A DNA stretch of 64,000 nt from Candidatus Chryseobacterium colombiense (GTDB lineage: Bacteria; Bacteroidota; Bacteroidia; Flavobacteriales; Weeksellaceae), in NCBI GenBank assembly GCA_029203185.1, contig CP119310.1, forward strand, positions 372,001-436,000, in the 5' to 3' direction. Shown in pieces: positions 7,781-16,423 of the stretch (position 1 is its first letter; the number at the start of each line of letters is the position of its first letter). Under the pieces are notes generated by a model. It did no database searches. It was not told where the DNA came from and saw only the letters and a list, made by a program, of their open reading frames with translations. A program made the translations under genes and the position numbers.

Positions 7781-8722
7781 ATGGAGCAAAACATTTTAGA
7801 TTGTGTGATCGTTGGATCTGGACCTTCTGGTTTCACAGCGGCAATTTATGCAGCAAGAGCAGACCTTAAACCTGAATTGTATACAGGTCTGGAACCGGGT
7901 GGACAATTGACTACAACTACGGAAGTAGATAATTTTCCGGGTTACCCAGCGGGAATTACTGGTCCTGAAATGATGATGGATTTGCAAAAACAAGCCGAAA
8001 GATTCGATACTAAAGTTCATTATGAAATGATCACCAAAGTTGAATTTTCTAAGGAAGTAGGAGGTATTCACAAATTATATGCAGGAAATAAAGAAATCTT
8101 CGCGAGAACGGTAATTATCTCTACAGGAGCTACTGCAAAATATCTAGGGCTGGATGATGAGAAAAAATACAATGGAGGAGGAGTTTCCGCATGTGCAACT
8201 TGTGATGGATTTTTCTACAGAGGAAAAGATGTTGTAGTGGTTGGAGCAGGAGATACAGCAGCAGAAGAGGCTACTTATCTTGCTAAACTGGTAAACAAAG
8301 TAACGATGTTGGTGAGAAAGGATGAGTTCAGAGCTTCAAAAGCAATGATTCACAGAGTTCATAATACACCTAATATTGAAGTAAAATTCCACCATGAGCT
8401 AATTGGTATTGAAGGTGAAAATAATCTGGTAGAAAGAGCAGTGGTAATTAATAACCAGACTCAGGAAAAGTCTACAATTGATGTTCACGGAATTTTTATT
8501 GCGATTGGTCATAAACCGAATACAGACATTTTCGTAGGACAAATCAATTTAGATGAAAACGGATATATCGATACTGAAAAAGGTTCTTCAAGAACAAACC
8601 TTCCTGGTGTTTTTGCTGCGGGAGATGTTCAGGATCATATCTACAGACAGGCGATCACAGCAGCTGGAAGCGGTTGTATGGCGGCTATGGATGCAGAAAA
8701 GTACTTAGCGGAATTGCATTAA
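7781..8722 (+). CDS. trxB: thioredoxin-disulfide reductase
   Basis: 313 residues; NADPH-dependent FAD enzyme that reduces thioredoxin in the cytoplasm. The FAD-binding motif is VIVGSGPSGFTAAIYAARA (about residues 8-26). The redox-active pair is Cys138-Ala-Thr-Cys141 in VSACATCDG, the NADPH-binding motif is VVVGAGDTAAEEATYL, and the second FAD contact is GVFAAGDVQDHIYRQAITAAGSGCMAA. Length and motif spacing fit E. coli TrxB. A terminator follows at 8745. Confidence 0.97.
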   Translation: MEQNILDCVIVGSGPSGFTAAIYAARADLKPELYTGLEPGGQLTTTTEVDNFPGYPAGITGPEMMMDLQKQAERFDTKVHYEMITKVEFSKEVGGIHKLYAGNKEIFARTVIISTGATAKYLGLDDEKKYNGGGVSACATCDGFFYRGKDVVVVGAGDTAAEEATYLAKLVNKVTMLVRKDEFRASKAMIHRVHNTPNIEVKFHHELIGIEGENNLVERAVVINNQTQEKSTIDVHGIFIAIGHKPNTDIFVGQINLDENGYIDTEKGSSRTNLPGVFAAGDVQDHIYRQAITAAGSGCMAAMDAEKYLAELH

Positions 8723-8744
8723 TTTTATAGTATTAAAAATAAAT

Positions 8745-8774
8745 AAAAGCGTATCTTTTAAAGGTACGCTTTTT
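8745..8774 (+). terminator. rho-independent terminator of trxB
   Basis: A 9-bp stem AAAAGCGTA (8745-8753) / TACGCTTTT (8765-8773) with an 11-nt loop and flanking A and T runs, directly after trxB. Confidence 0.85.
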
Positions 8775-8876
8775 ATTTTCTGATGATTTCTTCTCATCCC
8801 AAAGAGACTTTAATAAAATAATCAATTTGATTTTTAGTCTATTATTAAGTTTTGTTAAAAAATGTATCGAAAAAAT

Positions 8877-8907
8877 TTTGTCAGAATTGAAAAACATTCT
8901 ATATTTG
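8877..8907 (+). promoter_or_regulatory. promoter of tRNA-Ser
   Basis: A perfect Bacteroidetes promoter: -33 TTTG (8877-8880) and -7 TATATTTG (8900-8907), 19 bp apart. Predicted transcription starts near 8914, about 28 nt before the mature tRNA. Confidence 0.75.
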
Positions 8908-8941
8908 CACCACTGAAAACGACGATAGAATCGAAATTTAT

Positions 8942-9026
8942 GGAGAGTTGGCAGAGTGGTCGATTGCGGCAGTCTTGAAAACTGTTGACTGTAACAGGTC
9001 CGGGGGTTCGAATCCCTCACTCTCCG
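8942..9026 (+). tRNA. tRNA-Ser (anticodon UGA)
   Basis: 85 nt with acceptor arms GGAGAGT (8942-8948) / ACTCTCC (9019-9025) and discriminator G. The anticodon loop CTTGAAA in GTCTTGAAAAC gives UGA. The long variable arm (TTGACTGTAACAGG region) is typical of class II tRNA-Ser, and the T-loop GGTTCGAATCC is present. CCA is not encoded. The 3' end is the integration site of the mobile element: its last 22 bases lie inside the 23-bp repeat that recurs at 32142. Confidence 0.97.
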
Positions 9027-9027
9027 C
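9005..9027 (+). repeat. attL: left attachment repeat in tRNA-Ser
   Basis: The T-arm and acceptor 3' strand of tRNA-Ser plus one base. All 23 positions, GGTTCGAATCC...CTCTCCGC, are identical at 32142-32164. Confidence 0.92.
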
Positions 9028-9071
9028 AAGATGCGAAAACGGAAGTTTTCAAAAAGCATCAAAAAATAGAT

Positions 9072-9107
9072 AAATCCTGCAAAATCAATGATTTGCAGGA
9101 TTTTTTT
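9072..9107 (+). terminator. terminator after tRNA-Ser, inside the element
   Basis: A perfect 12-bp stem AAATCCTGCAAA (9072-9083) / TTTGCAGGATTT (9092-9103) with an 8-nt loop, followed by a T run to 9107. It would stop tRNA transcripts before the integrase gene. A smaller hairpin (GAAAAC...GTTTTC) lies just upstream. Confidence 0.85.
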
Positions 9108-9151
9108 GTTTATAGTAGTTGCTGCAATTTTCAAAAATAATCCAAAAGTTT

Positions 9152-9195
9152 GTGGCAATCGTGTGGCAATTTTTAAATCAGATAAAAATTGCCAC
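9152..9195 (+). promoter_or_regulatory. candidate integrase arm-type sites, left end
   Basis: GTGGCAAT occurs at 9152-9159 and 9163-9170 (11 bp apart, about one helical turn) and inverted (ATTGCCAC) at 9188-9195. The right end has the related pair GTGGCAAA / GTAGCAAT with the same 11-bp spacing. Such paired sites near both att sites are expected for arm binding by tyrosine integrases. Inference from pattern only. Apart from these sites, the att repeat and the terminator, 9028-9320 holds nothing else I can identify. Confidence 0.45.
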
Positions 9196-9320
9196 AAAAA
9201 CGGAATGCAAAACGCTATAAAAACACATGTAAATAATTTAAAATGAACATGTTGTAAATCTAAACATCTTGATTTGAAGAGCTTTTAGTTTGACATTTAT
9301 CACCTTAAAAATGTTGAATT

Positions 9321-10694
9321 ATGTTAGTAGAACAAAGCTACGGGCTCACCTACTTTTTAAAGAGCTCAAAAAATGAAAAGATTCGCCACATTTACTTGCG
9401 AATTACCGTAGATGGTATTCCTAAAGAAACCTCCACCAAAAGAAAATGGTATCCCAACCGATGGGATCAGAAAGAAGGTAAAGCAATTGGGACAAAAGAA
9501 GATGCCCGAACAATTAATCTTTTTCTTGAATCCTTAACCACTAAGATCAATCGTCACAGAACAGAGTTAATGAATAATGATATTCCCATTACCTCTATTG
9601 ATCTCATTAATTTTGTCAACGGAAGATACAGGACACGCAATAAAGTCCTTGAAGAATTCCAGGAGCATAACGATGAGATGGCCAAACTGGTCATTACTGG
9701 GGAATATTCCAAAGGTACACATGAGCGTTATATTACAGCACGCTCCCATGTGCAGGAATTTATCCAGCATAAGTATAATATGGCTGACTTGGAGTTCAGT
9801 GCCCTTAATTATGAATTTGTCAAGGATTATGATCTGTACCTTAAAACCGAAAGACATTGTTCAAATAATACCTCACTAAAATATATCAGCAATTTTAAAA
9901 AGATTGTTTTGAGGGCTGTGGCAAAAGAGATCATTCCCAAAGATCCTTTCAAACTGTTTGTCAGCAAGAAAACCAAGGTTAAAAAGAAGCCACTGACAAA
10001 AGCGGAGCTGAAACGGGTCGAAGAAAAAGAGTTCAGATCAGAAAGACTAAGTGTCGTTCGGGATATTTTCATATTTCAGTGCTACACGGGATTGTCTTAC
10101 ATTGATGCCTTTCAGTTAAAATGGGAAAATATTAAAGAAGCAGACGATGGAAGCATGTGGATTATGTCAAGCAGGCAAAAATCAAAATCAGATACCGATA
10201 TTCCTCTTCTTCCAAAGGCATTGGAGATTATGGCTCGATATAAGAATGATCCCCAATGTCTAAAAAGAGGAACTGTACTTCCCGGGCGTTCAAATCAAAA
10301 AATGAATGAGTATCTAAAAGAAATTGCTGTATTATGTGACATTCAGGAAACGCTCAATACGCATAAAGCGAGACGAACATTTGCCAGTACGATCACACTA
10401 AACAATGGAGTATCCATCCATGTAGTCAAGGAAATGCTGGGACATTACTCAATTAAGCAGACGGAAGAGTATGCCATGACCGAACAGGCGTCCATAGCCC
10501 GTGAAATGAAGCAGCTTGAAACCAAGCTGAGAAGTACAGGTAATTTTAACCATGATCTGGTGAAATTGCTTGAACGGCTCGAAAAAGAATTCCAAGACCT
10601 AAAGGCTTCCCGGAACAATCACCCGGATATTTCTTTAGCTGATAGATATGATGCTTTTGAAAATATGCTCAATAGGGCAAAAGCAATTATTTAA
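9321..10694 (+). CDS. tyrosine recombinase/integrase of the element
   Basis: 457 residues; integrates and excises the element at tRNA-Ser. Layout: N-terminal Arm-type domain (about 1-90), SAM-like core-binding domain (about 110-210), catalytic domain (about 225-410). Catalytic residues seen: His348-x-x-Arg351 in THKARRTFAS, His375 in LGHYS, and the nucleophile Tyr384 in KQTEEYAMTE. The first catalytic Arg, usual in TGLR, is Ser259 here (YTGLSYID), as in a Bacteroidetes integrase subgroup. The C-terminus adds a coiled-coil-like tail (LVKLLERLEKEFQDLKAS). It reads away from the tRNA. Confidence 0.95.
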   Translation: MLVEQSYGLTYFLKSSKNEKIRHIYLRITVDGIPKETSTKRKWYPNRWDQKEGKAIGTKEDARTINLFLESLTTKINRHRTELMNNDIPITSIDLINFVNGRYRTRNKVLEEFQEHNDEMAKLVITGEYSKGTHERYITARSHVQEFIQHKYNMADLEFSALNYEFVKDYDLYLKTERHCSNNTSLKYISNFKKIVLRAVAKEIIPKDPFKLFVSKKTKVKKKPLTKAELKRVEEKEFRSERLSVVRDIFIFQCYTGLSYIDAFQLKWENIKEADDGSMWIMSSRQKSKSDTDIPLLPKALEIMARYKNDPQCLKRGTVLPGRSNQKMNEYLKEIAVLCDIQETLNTHKARRTFASTITLNNGVSIHVVKEMLGHYSIKQTEEYAMTEQASIAREMKQLETKLRSTGNFNHDLVKLLERLEKEFQDLKASRNNHPDISLADRYDAFENMLNRAKAII

Positions 10695-10700
10695 CGCAAA

Positions 10701-10736
10701 AAATAAAGCTCAATATATTAAATATTGAGCCTTATT
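10701..10736. terminator. convergent terminator after integrase
   Basis: GCTCAATAT (10708-10716) pairs with ATATTGAGC (10722-10730) around a 5-nt loop, with A-rich left and T-rich right flanks. It lies between the integrase (+) and the small minus-strand gene. Confidence 0.75.
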
Positions 10737-10742
10737 TATGAA

Positions 10743-11054
10743 TCATTTTTTTTTTTGCTTGCGAAGGATCTCTACAGTACTGCGATAATCCGGATGATAA
10801 GATGGCGTGTACTTTATATAGCCTAGCTTTTGAAGCTGATTAAAGTACTTATGATAGCTTGTTATTGTACCTATGTGTGAGTAGGTCATGAGCTTACTCC
10901 TGCTCACTCTTATGATCCATTTTTCTTTTTGTTTGCAAGCAAGTCTTGCTATAGCAATGAGCAACGCAATATGCCATACATTCAGTTGTGGATCATTGTC
11001 AATTTCATCAAGGAAATCAAACCATTGTTGCGGGTTATTAGTCTTCATCGTCAA
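10743..11054 (-). CDS. small winged-helix-like element protein
   Basis: 103 residues, hypothetical. A helical N-terminus (WFDFLDEIDNDPQLNVWHIALLIAIARLAC) is followed by a predicted winged-helix arrangement: VSRSKLMTYSHIGTITSYHKYFNQLQKLGYIKYTPSY. This resembles replication or regulation proteins that sit beside integrases in Bacteroidetes mobilizable elements. It overlaps the upstream excisionase-like gene by 17 bp, so the two are translationally coupled. A role in excision or replication is inferred from position. An in-frame ATG six bases later (MKTNNP) is an alternative start. Confidence 0.65.
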   Translation of the reverse strand: MTMKTNNPQQWFDFLDEIDNDPQLNVWHIALLIAIARLACKQKEKWIIRVSRSKLMTYSHIGTITSYHKYFNQLQKLGYIKYTPSYHPDYRSTVEILRKQKKK

Positions 11055-11307
11055 ATAAGTGTTGAAGATCCTCTTTATTGTAATAATAAGAACCTAATAG
11101 CTTCTTGAATCGAATTTTTCCCGTGATCCTAAGATTCTGTAGAGTAGAGGCGGAAATATTTAGCTTATTGCGAATGGCTTTACTTCGCATCCAGCCAAAT
11201 TCTTCGGATTCTTTACTGTTGTCTATTCTACTATCAAGAAGACTACCAATGTCAGAAATGATTTGATCTCTCAATATGTTGAGATCATTTTTTGTTATTG
11301 TATCCAT
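11038..11307 (-). CDS. HTH (MerR/excisionase-like) DNA-binding protein
   Basis: 89 residues. The C-terminal half has the helix-turn-helix plus wing typical of excisionase-family proteins in Bacteroidetes elements: WMRSKAIRNKLNISASTLQNLRITGKIRFKKLLGSYYYNKEDLQHLF. In this family the protein directs integrase toward excision or regulates the mobilization genes. An N-terminal helix precedes it. It is first in a two-gene operon, and an island-specific repeat lies about 66 bp upstream. Confidence 0.75.
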   Translation of the reverse strand: MDTITKNDLNILRDQIISDIGSLLDSRIDNSKESEEFGWMRSKAIRNKLNISASTLQNLRITGKIRFKKLLGSYYYNKEDLQHLFDDED

Positions 11308-11373
11308 ATTTAGAAATTTTGAATTTGTACAAAATTTCTACTTTATGAAATAATTTCAGTTAAATTGGAATTT

Positions 11374-11405
11374 AAAGGTATTGTTTTTCCTTTATTTGCC
11401 GAATT
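11374..11405 (-). repeat. island repeat, copy 1
   Basis: The segment AAAGGTATTGTTTTTCC... matches copies at 17767 and 18557 (about 26 of 32 positions with copy 2). All three have the same orientation and lie upstream of minus-strand gene starts. Function unknown; either a shared upstream regulatory site or a module junction. Confidence 0.55.
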
Positions 11406-11551
11406 GAATTTAATTCAGGGTTTAACTAAATTTTATTAATTCTGAAATTACCCGGGAGACTTCTTTTATATAATTTGTTCTATTTAGAGTTATTCTATCA
11501 ATTATTAAAGGAAGAATAATCAACAATCTCTTTTTTAGTAATGTTACTAAT

Positions 11552-11559
11552 TATATTTG
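11552..11559 (+). promoter_or_regulatory. -7 box of the STAND-like gene
   Basis: TATATTTG matches TAnnTTTG, 74 bp before the ATG at 11633. A T-rich stretch near 11530 could serve as the -33 element. The surrounding gene-free stretch 11308-11632 is very AT-rich and otherwise holds only repeat copy 1. Confidence 0.5.
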
Positions 11560-11632
11560 AAATTAAATAAATAAAATACTAACTTATAAACTTAATAAAC
11601 TCTATACATAAACAAATTCAATTAGTAAAAAA

Positions 11633-14600
11633 ATGAATTGGAATATTTTTAATTTGAAATATGAACGCCGCGAAACCTGGGCGTTTGAACAACTTTCATA
11701 TCTACTTTTTTGTACAGAATTTAACAATAAAATAGGCCTATTTCGTTACAAAAATCAAGCTGGGATCGAAACAGAATATTTCACAAAGGATGCAAGAAAC
11801 TATGGGTTTCAGGCAAAGTATTATACAACGTCTCTATCACAGAATAAAGATAATATCATTGATTCTCTAAAAAAAGCAAAAAGGAAGAATCCTGAATTAA
11901 ATAGTGTTTACCTCTATGTTAATCAAGAGTTATCCGAAAGTAGTAAGCCTAATCAAAAGAAGCCACAATATCAATTAGAAATTGAAAAAGTTGCTAAGGA
12001 TCTTGAACTGGAAATTGAATGGAGAGTGCCAAGCAATTTAGAACTACAGTTGGCTCTTCCTGAAAATAAATATATCTATGATTTGTTTTTTAATTTACAT
12101 CACAATCAAGAGAATGTCATTCTTGATATTGAAAGCCATAATGATAATTTGTTAAGATCAATATCCAGTGAAATTACTTTTGAAAACCAGCACATCAAGG
12201 TTGACCGAAATTATTTTCAGAGTCAAATTATAGAAGCATTGGATCATGATAAATCCATTATAATTTCAGGTGAAGGAGGTTCGGGCAAAACAGCTATATT
12301 AAAAGAATTTTATGAAAACAACAAGCAAAAGATTCCAATATGTATTTTTAAAGCTTCTGAACTCAATGTAATGAACGTTAATGATCTGTTTAATCTTGAT
12401 CATCATTTCTCGTTCATAGATTTTTTACAGGCGTATGAATTAGAAGAAAAAAAAATATTTATTATTGATTCTGCGGAAAAAATGGCTGAGCTTACTCGAT
12501 CTGATCTTTTGACCCATTTGATCAATACATTAAGTAGCAATGGATGGTTTTTAGTTTTTACCACAAGATTTTCTTACTTAAACGATTTATCCTTTCACAT
12601 TAAAGAAAGCTACCAACTACCTTTCCAGGTTTTCAATGTGCCGTTACTTACTACTGATGAATTAGAAAAGTTATCACAGGAATACCATTTTTCTTTACCA
12701 GATAATTTCAATTTTTCACATCGTTTACATAATCTTTTTTACCTCAATGAATATCTTCGACATTATACCAATATAGATAAGAAAGGAAACTTTGAAAATT
12801 TTATTGATATATTATGGAAAAAGAAAATTCAAAATAACAATGTACAAAAAGACAATGTGCATTTGGAAAGAGATAAGTGTTTTATTGAACTTACTAAAGA
12901 AAGATGTAAAACCGGATTATTCTATATCAATACGAACAATTTATCTCCAGTTGCACTTTCGTTGCTGAAGCAAGATGAAATTTTAGGGTATAGCGAAATT
13001 CATGATGGATATTTTATTACCCATGATATCTATGAAGAATGGGCATTAAATAGAATAATCTCCCGAAGATACGCTAACTACGAAGATGTTGATGTTTTTT
13101 TTGAAGATATAGGAAGTTCTTTGCCTGTAAGGAGAGCCTTTAGATTATGGCTTTCAGAACAGCTGTTTTATTATGAAAATACTATAGAAAACTTCGTTCT
13201 GGAAATTTTTAAAAACCCTAATGTAAATCAATACTGGAAAGACGAATTGCTTGTCTCTGTTCTTTTATCTGATTACTCTCAAACATTCTTTACATTCTTT
13301 GAAAAAGAAATTGTTGCTAATGACTTTGAACTGTTGAGAAAGATTATATTTATAATTAGAACTGCATGTTCTGATATCTCTACAAACAAAGGATTTGATA
13401 TAATAATACCAAAAGGGAAAGGTTGGGAGGTTTTAATCTCATTTATATACCGTCATAAAAAAGATTTTTTTGAGCAAAACCTTAAGCTTGTGGTTCCTTT
13501 ATTAAAGCCATGGTGTTTGAATAATCCACAGGGTGAAACAACTAAAATTTCAGGACTGTTGGCTCTCAGTATAATCCAAAAAACGGAACATGAAAAGAAT
13601 TTTTATATTCATGGCGAAGCGGAGGAGGAACTGGTAAAAATTATATTTAATGCTGCGGAGGAGTTAGTCGTAGAACTGAAAGAGATATTTGAAAAAGTAA
13701 TTTTAAATCAATGGACTGCATATAATGATCCCTATGAAGGAATCTGTTCTAAAATATTAGAAAAACCATATTTAGCATTCCGATTAATAAGAGCATTGCC
13801 AGAATCCGTTATAGGACTATGCAACTTATTTTGGCGGAAAAAAATAGATGATGATTATGATAACTATAGTGTAGAAAGTAAATATGATCTTACGGACAAA
13901 CACCGTTTTAATTACCATCCGGCCAGTGCCTACCAAACACCTACTTATTTATTGCTTGGTGGCGCTTTTAAAGAAACGCTCGAATTTATCATTGACTTTA
14001 CAAATAAGTCTACAAAATCCTATCGACATTCTAATTACGGAGATGATATCGAGGAAGTCATTGTACATATTGACGACAAAGAAATTAAGCAGTATTTATG
14101 CTGGGCTTTTTGGGGGGCTTATCGTGGCATTAGTAGTCCTGTAGTTCCTTATCTACTGCAGTCTATGCATATGGCTCTTGAAAAAAAGCTTTTAGAATTG
14201 GCTCAGGATTTAGATGCTTCCATTATAGAAGTAATACTATTACAAATTATAGCCAAAACAGAATCTACATCATTAACTGCTGTTGTATCTAGTATTGTTT
14301 TGGCTTATCCGGATAAATTATATAATGTTGCCATAGTATTATTTAAAACACTTGAGTTTTTTGGTATTGATATGCATAGGTGTGTCAACGAATTTCAGAC
14401 TAAAAGCCTATATTCTATTGGCAATGGATTAATGGATACTTATTATACGGATGAAAGATTAAAGACCTGTGAGGATAAACATAGAGGGACTTATTTGGAA
14501 TCATTGTTGGTGAATTATCAGTTTTTCGGAGTTAAAGGTTTTACAAAAGATCAAAATGAGAGGTATATAGCCAAACTATATGAAATAATTGATAGTCATA

Positions 14601-16315
14601 AAAAAGCAGTGGCATTCCTATCGGGCGATAGTAAAATAACCGCTGAAATATTGTTATCCCGTGCGGATCGACGCATCATGAAACCGGAAATGAAAAAGAT
14701 TAACGAGACGGAATATCATATTGAGTTGAATCCACAATTACCCCCTGATTTAAAAGAACATAGCGAACAGGCTGTTAAGCAATATGAAGATATTTATAAA
14801 TATATACCACTAAAAATGTGGTCGGATTTTATTTTCAGGAAAAGGAATTCCGGACAAAATCAGAACTATCCGCAATATGATGAAAATCCAGTAAGAGCTT
14901 TAAAAGAAGCCAAACAATTACTCAACGATTTAAGTAGCAATGTACACCTATTGCCCTTGGATAGTTATACTCCTTACTTTGTCTGTGCCAACCTAATGAT
15001 TAATCATAGGGATAAACTTTCTGAAGATGATAAATTATACTGCAAGGAGCTAATTCTGTTATCAATTTCGCGCTTGTTTGAAGATGAATATCATTATCAT
15101 ATTAGTGATGGTGTTGAAGCAGCCTTGCATGCGATACCTTCATTAATGGAAGAATATCCTGATGAAAAAGAAAACTTTATTTCATTAATGATATTTTCTC
15201 TTTTTGATGACACATCATTAGGAAATGCTCGTATATGTGATTACGTAATCAATACTATATATGAATCAGGTTTATGGGATAAAGATTTTGGTACGGTAAA
15301 TAATATCCTATTGGGATTTATTAAGTTGAAGCCTATTTTTAAGGAGATTTGTGATAATCAAAAACAAGATAATATATTTGTAAGAAGGATACAGAAAAAA
15401 CAAATTTTTCAAAAACTACGTGAGGCTTTGGGAGATTTTTCTTTATCAAACATTTTGTATGATATAAGGGATATTGATTTATTAGATATTTTTGATCTGG
15501 AAATAGTATATCAGCTGATTCCAACAACAACTAATGATCAGAGGCACTTGGAAATCATAAAAAGATCATTACCCACCATCATTCCTCAGCTATTAGAAGA
15601 TAAAAAAGAATCCAAACAGGGTAGAAGTTCTAGCCATTCTAATATTTATCTTGTCCGATTATATATTTTCAGAAAACTGGCTAATCTCATATTAGAGCAA
15701 GGTCTATCAGAAATCGACTTACTTTTAAAGCCTTTTGTTGAACAGTTTACAATTTCTAAAGAGATGGCGGCTTTCCTTGATGAGGTGGTGGGGGCAGCGG
15801 ATAAAAATGATAGGCAGGAGCAATTTTGGTACGTCTGGAATCAGTTTTATCCGAGAGTTATTGCTATTGGCATCATAAAAGATAATTCATATGTCCATGA
15901 GATTTTAAAAAGCTATTTGTTGGCTTGGGATTGGTGGAGAGAAGATGCAAAACAATGGCATAGTTTGAGAAAGGAAAATCTTAGATTTTACGATGACATA
16001 ATACGTGATTTAGGTAGTAACCCATCAATTTTATATTGTATTTCTAAAGTCTTAAATTCTATTGCCAGTCAATTTGGAACAGAGGGAATAGATTGGCTCT
16101 ATCGGATTATTTCTAATAACACTGTTTTGCAATTGAGAAATTTAGAAGTGAAAACATTACAATATTTAGAAAAATTCCTTAGAACGTTTATTTTCCAGAA
16201 TAGGCAAAAAATCAAGAAAGGAGCAAGGTTAAAGAACAAAGTGATCATAATTCTTGATTTTGTTATTGAACGTGGATCGGTGCATGGGTATTTACTAAGG
16301 GAAAGTATATTATAA
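11633..16315 (+). CDS. large STAND-like NTPase with nuclease-like N-terminus, probable anti-phage (Avs-type) protein
   Basis: 1560 residues. Residues about 1-150 resemble a Mrr/PD-(D/E)XK nuclease domain: GIETEYF (Glu46, Glu48) then GFQAKYY with Gln60-x-Lys62 in the (E/Q)-x-K position. An NTPase domain follows, with Walker A Gly213-EGGSG-Lys219-Thr220 and Walker B FIID279SAE282. After about residue 500 there is roughly 1000 residues of helical, repeat-like sequence with no recognised motif, the place where STAND proteins carry the ligand sensor. Effector + NTPase + long helical sensor is the architecture of antiviral STAND (Avs) proteins, which recognise phage proteins and then cut DNA. It is solitary cargo next to the integration module, with its own promoter and terminator. 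The defence role is inference; a regulator with the same fold is possible. Confidence 0.7.
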   Translation: MNWNIFNLKYERRETWAFEQLSYLLFCTEFNNKIGLFRYKNQAGIETEYFTKDARNYGFQAKYYTTSLSQNKDNIIDSLKKAKRKNPELNSVYLYVNQELSESSKPNQKKPQYQLEIEKVAKDLELEIEWRVPSNLELQLALPENKYIYDLFFNLHHNQENVILDIESHNDNLLRSISSEITFENQHIKVDRNYFQSQIIEALDHDKSIIISGEGGSGKTAILKEFYENNKQKIPICIFKASELNVMNVNDLFNLDHHFSFIDFLQAYELEEKKIFIIDSAEKMAELTRSDLLTHLINTLSSNGWFLVFTTRFSYLNDLSFHIKESYQLPFQVFNVPLLTTDELEKLSQEYHFSLPDNFNFSHRLHNLFYLNEYLRHYTNIDKKGNFENFIDILWKKKIQNNNVQKDNVHLERDKCFIELTKERCKTGLFYINTNNLSPVALSLLKQDEILGYSEIHDGYFITHDIYEEWALNRIISRRYANYEDVDVFFEDIGSSLPVRRAFRLWLSEQLFYYENTIENFVLEIFKNPNVNQYWKDELLVSVLLSDYSQTFFTFFEKEIVANDFELLRKIIFIIRTACSDISTNKGFDIIIPKGKGWEVLISFIYRHKKDFFEQNLKLVVPLLKPWCLNNPQGETTKISGLLALSIIQKTEHEKNFYIHGEAEEELVKIIFNAAEELVVELKEIFEKVILNQWTAYNDPYEGICSKILEKPYLAFRLIRALPESVIGLCNLFWRKKIDDDYDNYSVESKYDLTDKHRFNYHPASAYQTPTYLLLGGAFKETLEFIIDFTNKSTKSYRHSNYGDDIEEVIVHIDDKEIKQYLCWAFWGAYRGISSPVVPYLLQSMHMALEKKLLELAQDLDASIIEVILLQIIAKTESTSLTAVVSSIVLAYPDKLYNVAIVLFKTLEFFGIDMHRCVNEFQTKSLYSIGNGLMDTYYTDERLKTCEDKHRGTYLESLLVNYQFFGVKGFTKDQNERYIAKLYEIIDSHKKAVAFLSGDSKITAEILLSRADRRIMKPEMKKINETEYHIELNPQLPPDLKEHSEQAVKQYEDIYKYIPLKMWSDFIFRKRNSGQNQNYPQYDENPVRALKEAKQLLNDLSSNVHLLPLDSYTPYFVCANLMINHRDKLSEDDKLYCKELILLSISRLFEDEYHYHISDGVEAALHAIPSLMEEYPDEKENFISLMIFSLFDDTSLGNARICDYVINTIYESGLWDKDFGTVNNILLGFIKLKPIFKEICDNQKQDNIFVRRIQKKQIFQKLREALGDFSLSNILYDIRDIDLLDIFDLEIVYQLIPTTTNDQRHLEIIKRSLPTIIPQLLEDKKESKQGRSSSHSNIYLVRLYIFRKLANLILEQGLSEIDLLLKPFVEQFTISKEMAAFLDEVVGAADKNDRQEQFWYVWNQFYPRVIAIGIIKDNSYVHEILKSYLLAWDWWREDAKQWHSLRKENLRFYDDIIRDLGSNPSILYCISKVLNSIASQFGTEGIDWLYRIISNNTVLQLRNLEVKTLQYLEKFLRTFIFQNRQKIKKGARLKNKVIIILDFVIERGSVHGYLLRESIL

Positions 16316-16327
16316 AAGTTAAGTGAA

Positions 16328-16359
16328 AAAAATACAGAGTTGGAAAACTCTGTATTTTT
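16328..16359. terminator. bidirectional terminator
   Basis: A 12-bp stem AAATACAGAGTT (16330-16341) / AACTCTGTATTT (16346-16357) with loop GGAA, flanked by A and T runs. It separates the convergent STAND-like (+) and zeta-toxin (-) genes. Confidence 0.88.
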
Positions 16360-16423
16360 CTTTAATAGCTGTTCCAAGATAATTCACTTTATAAAAATAA
16401 GGATCCATTGGATCGAAAGTTAT

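Noticed and set aside
8733..9197. 154-codon minus-strand frame across tRNA-Ser
   Set aside because: It is antisense to the tRNA and a terminator, with low-complexity composition.
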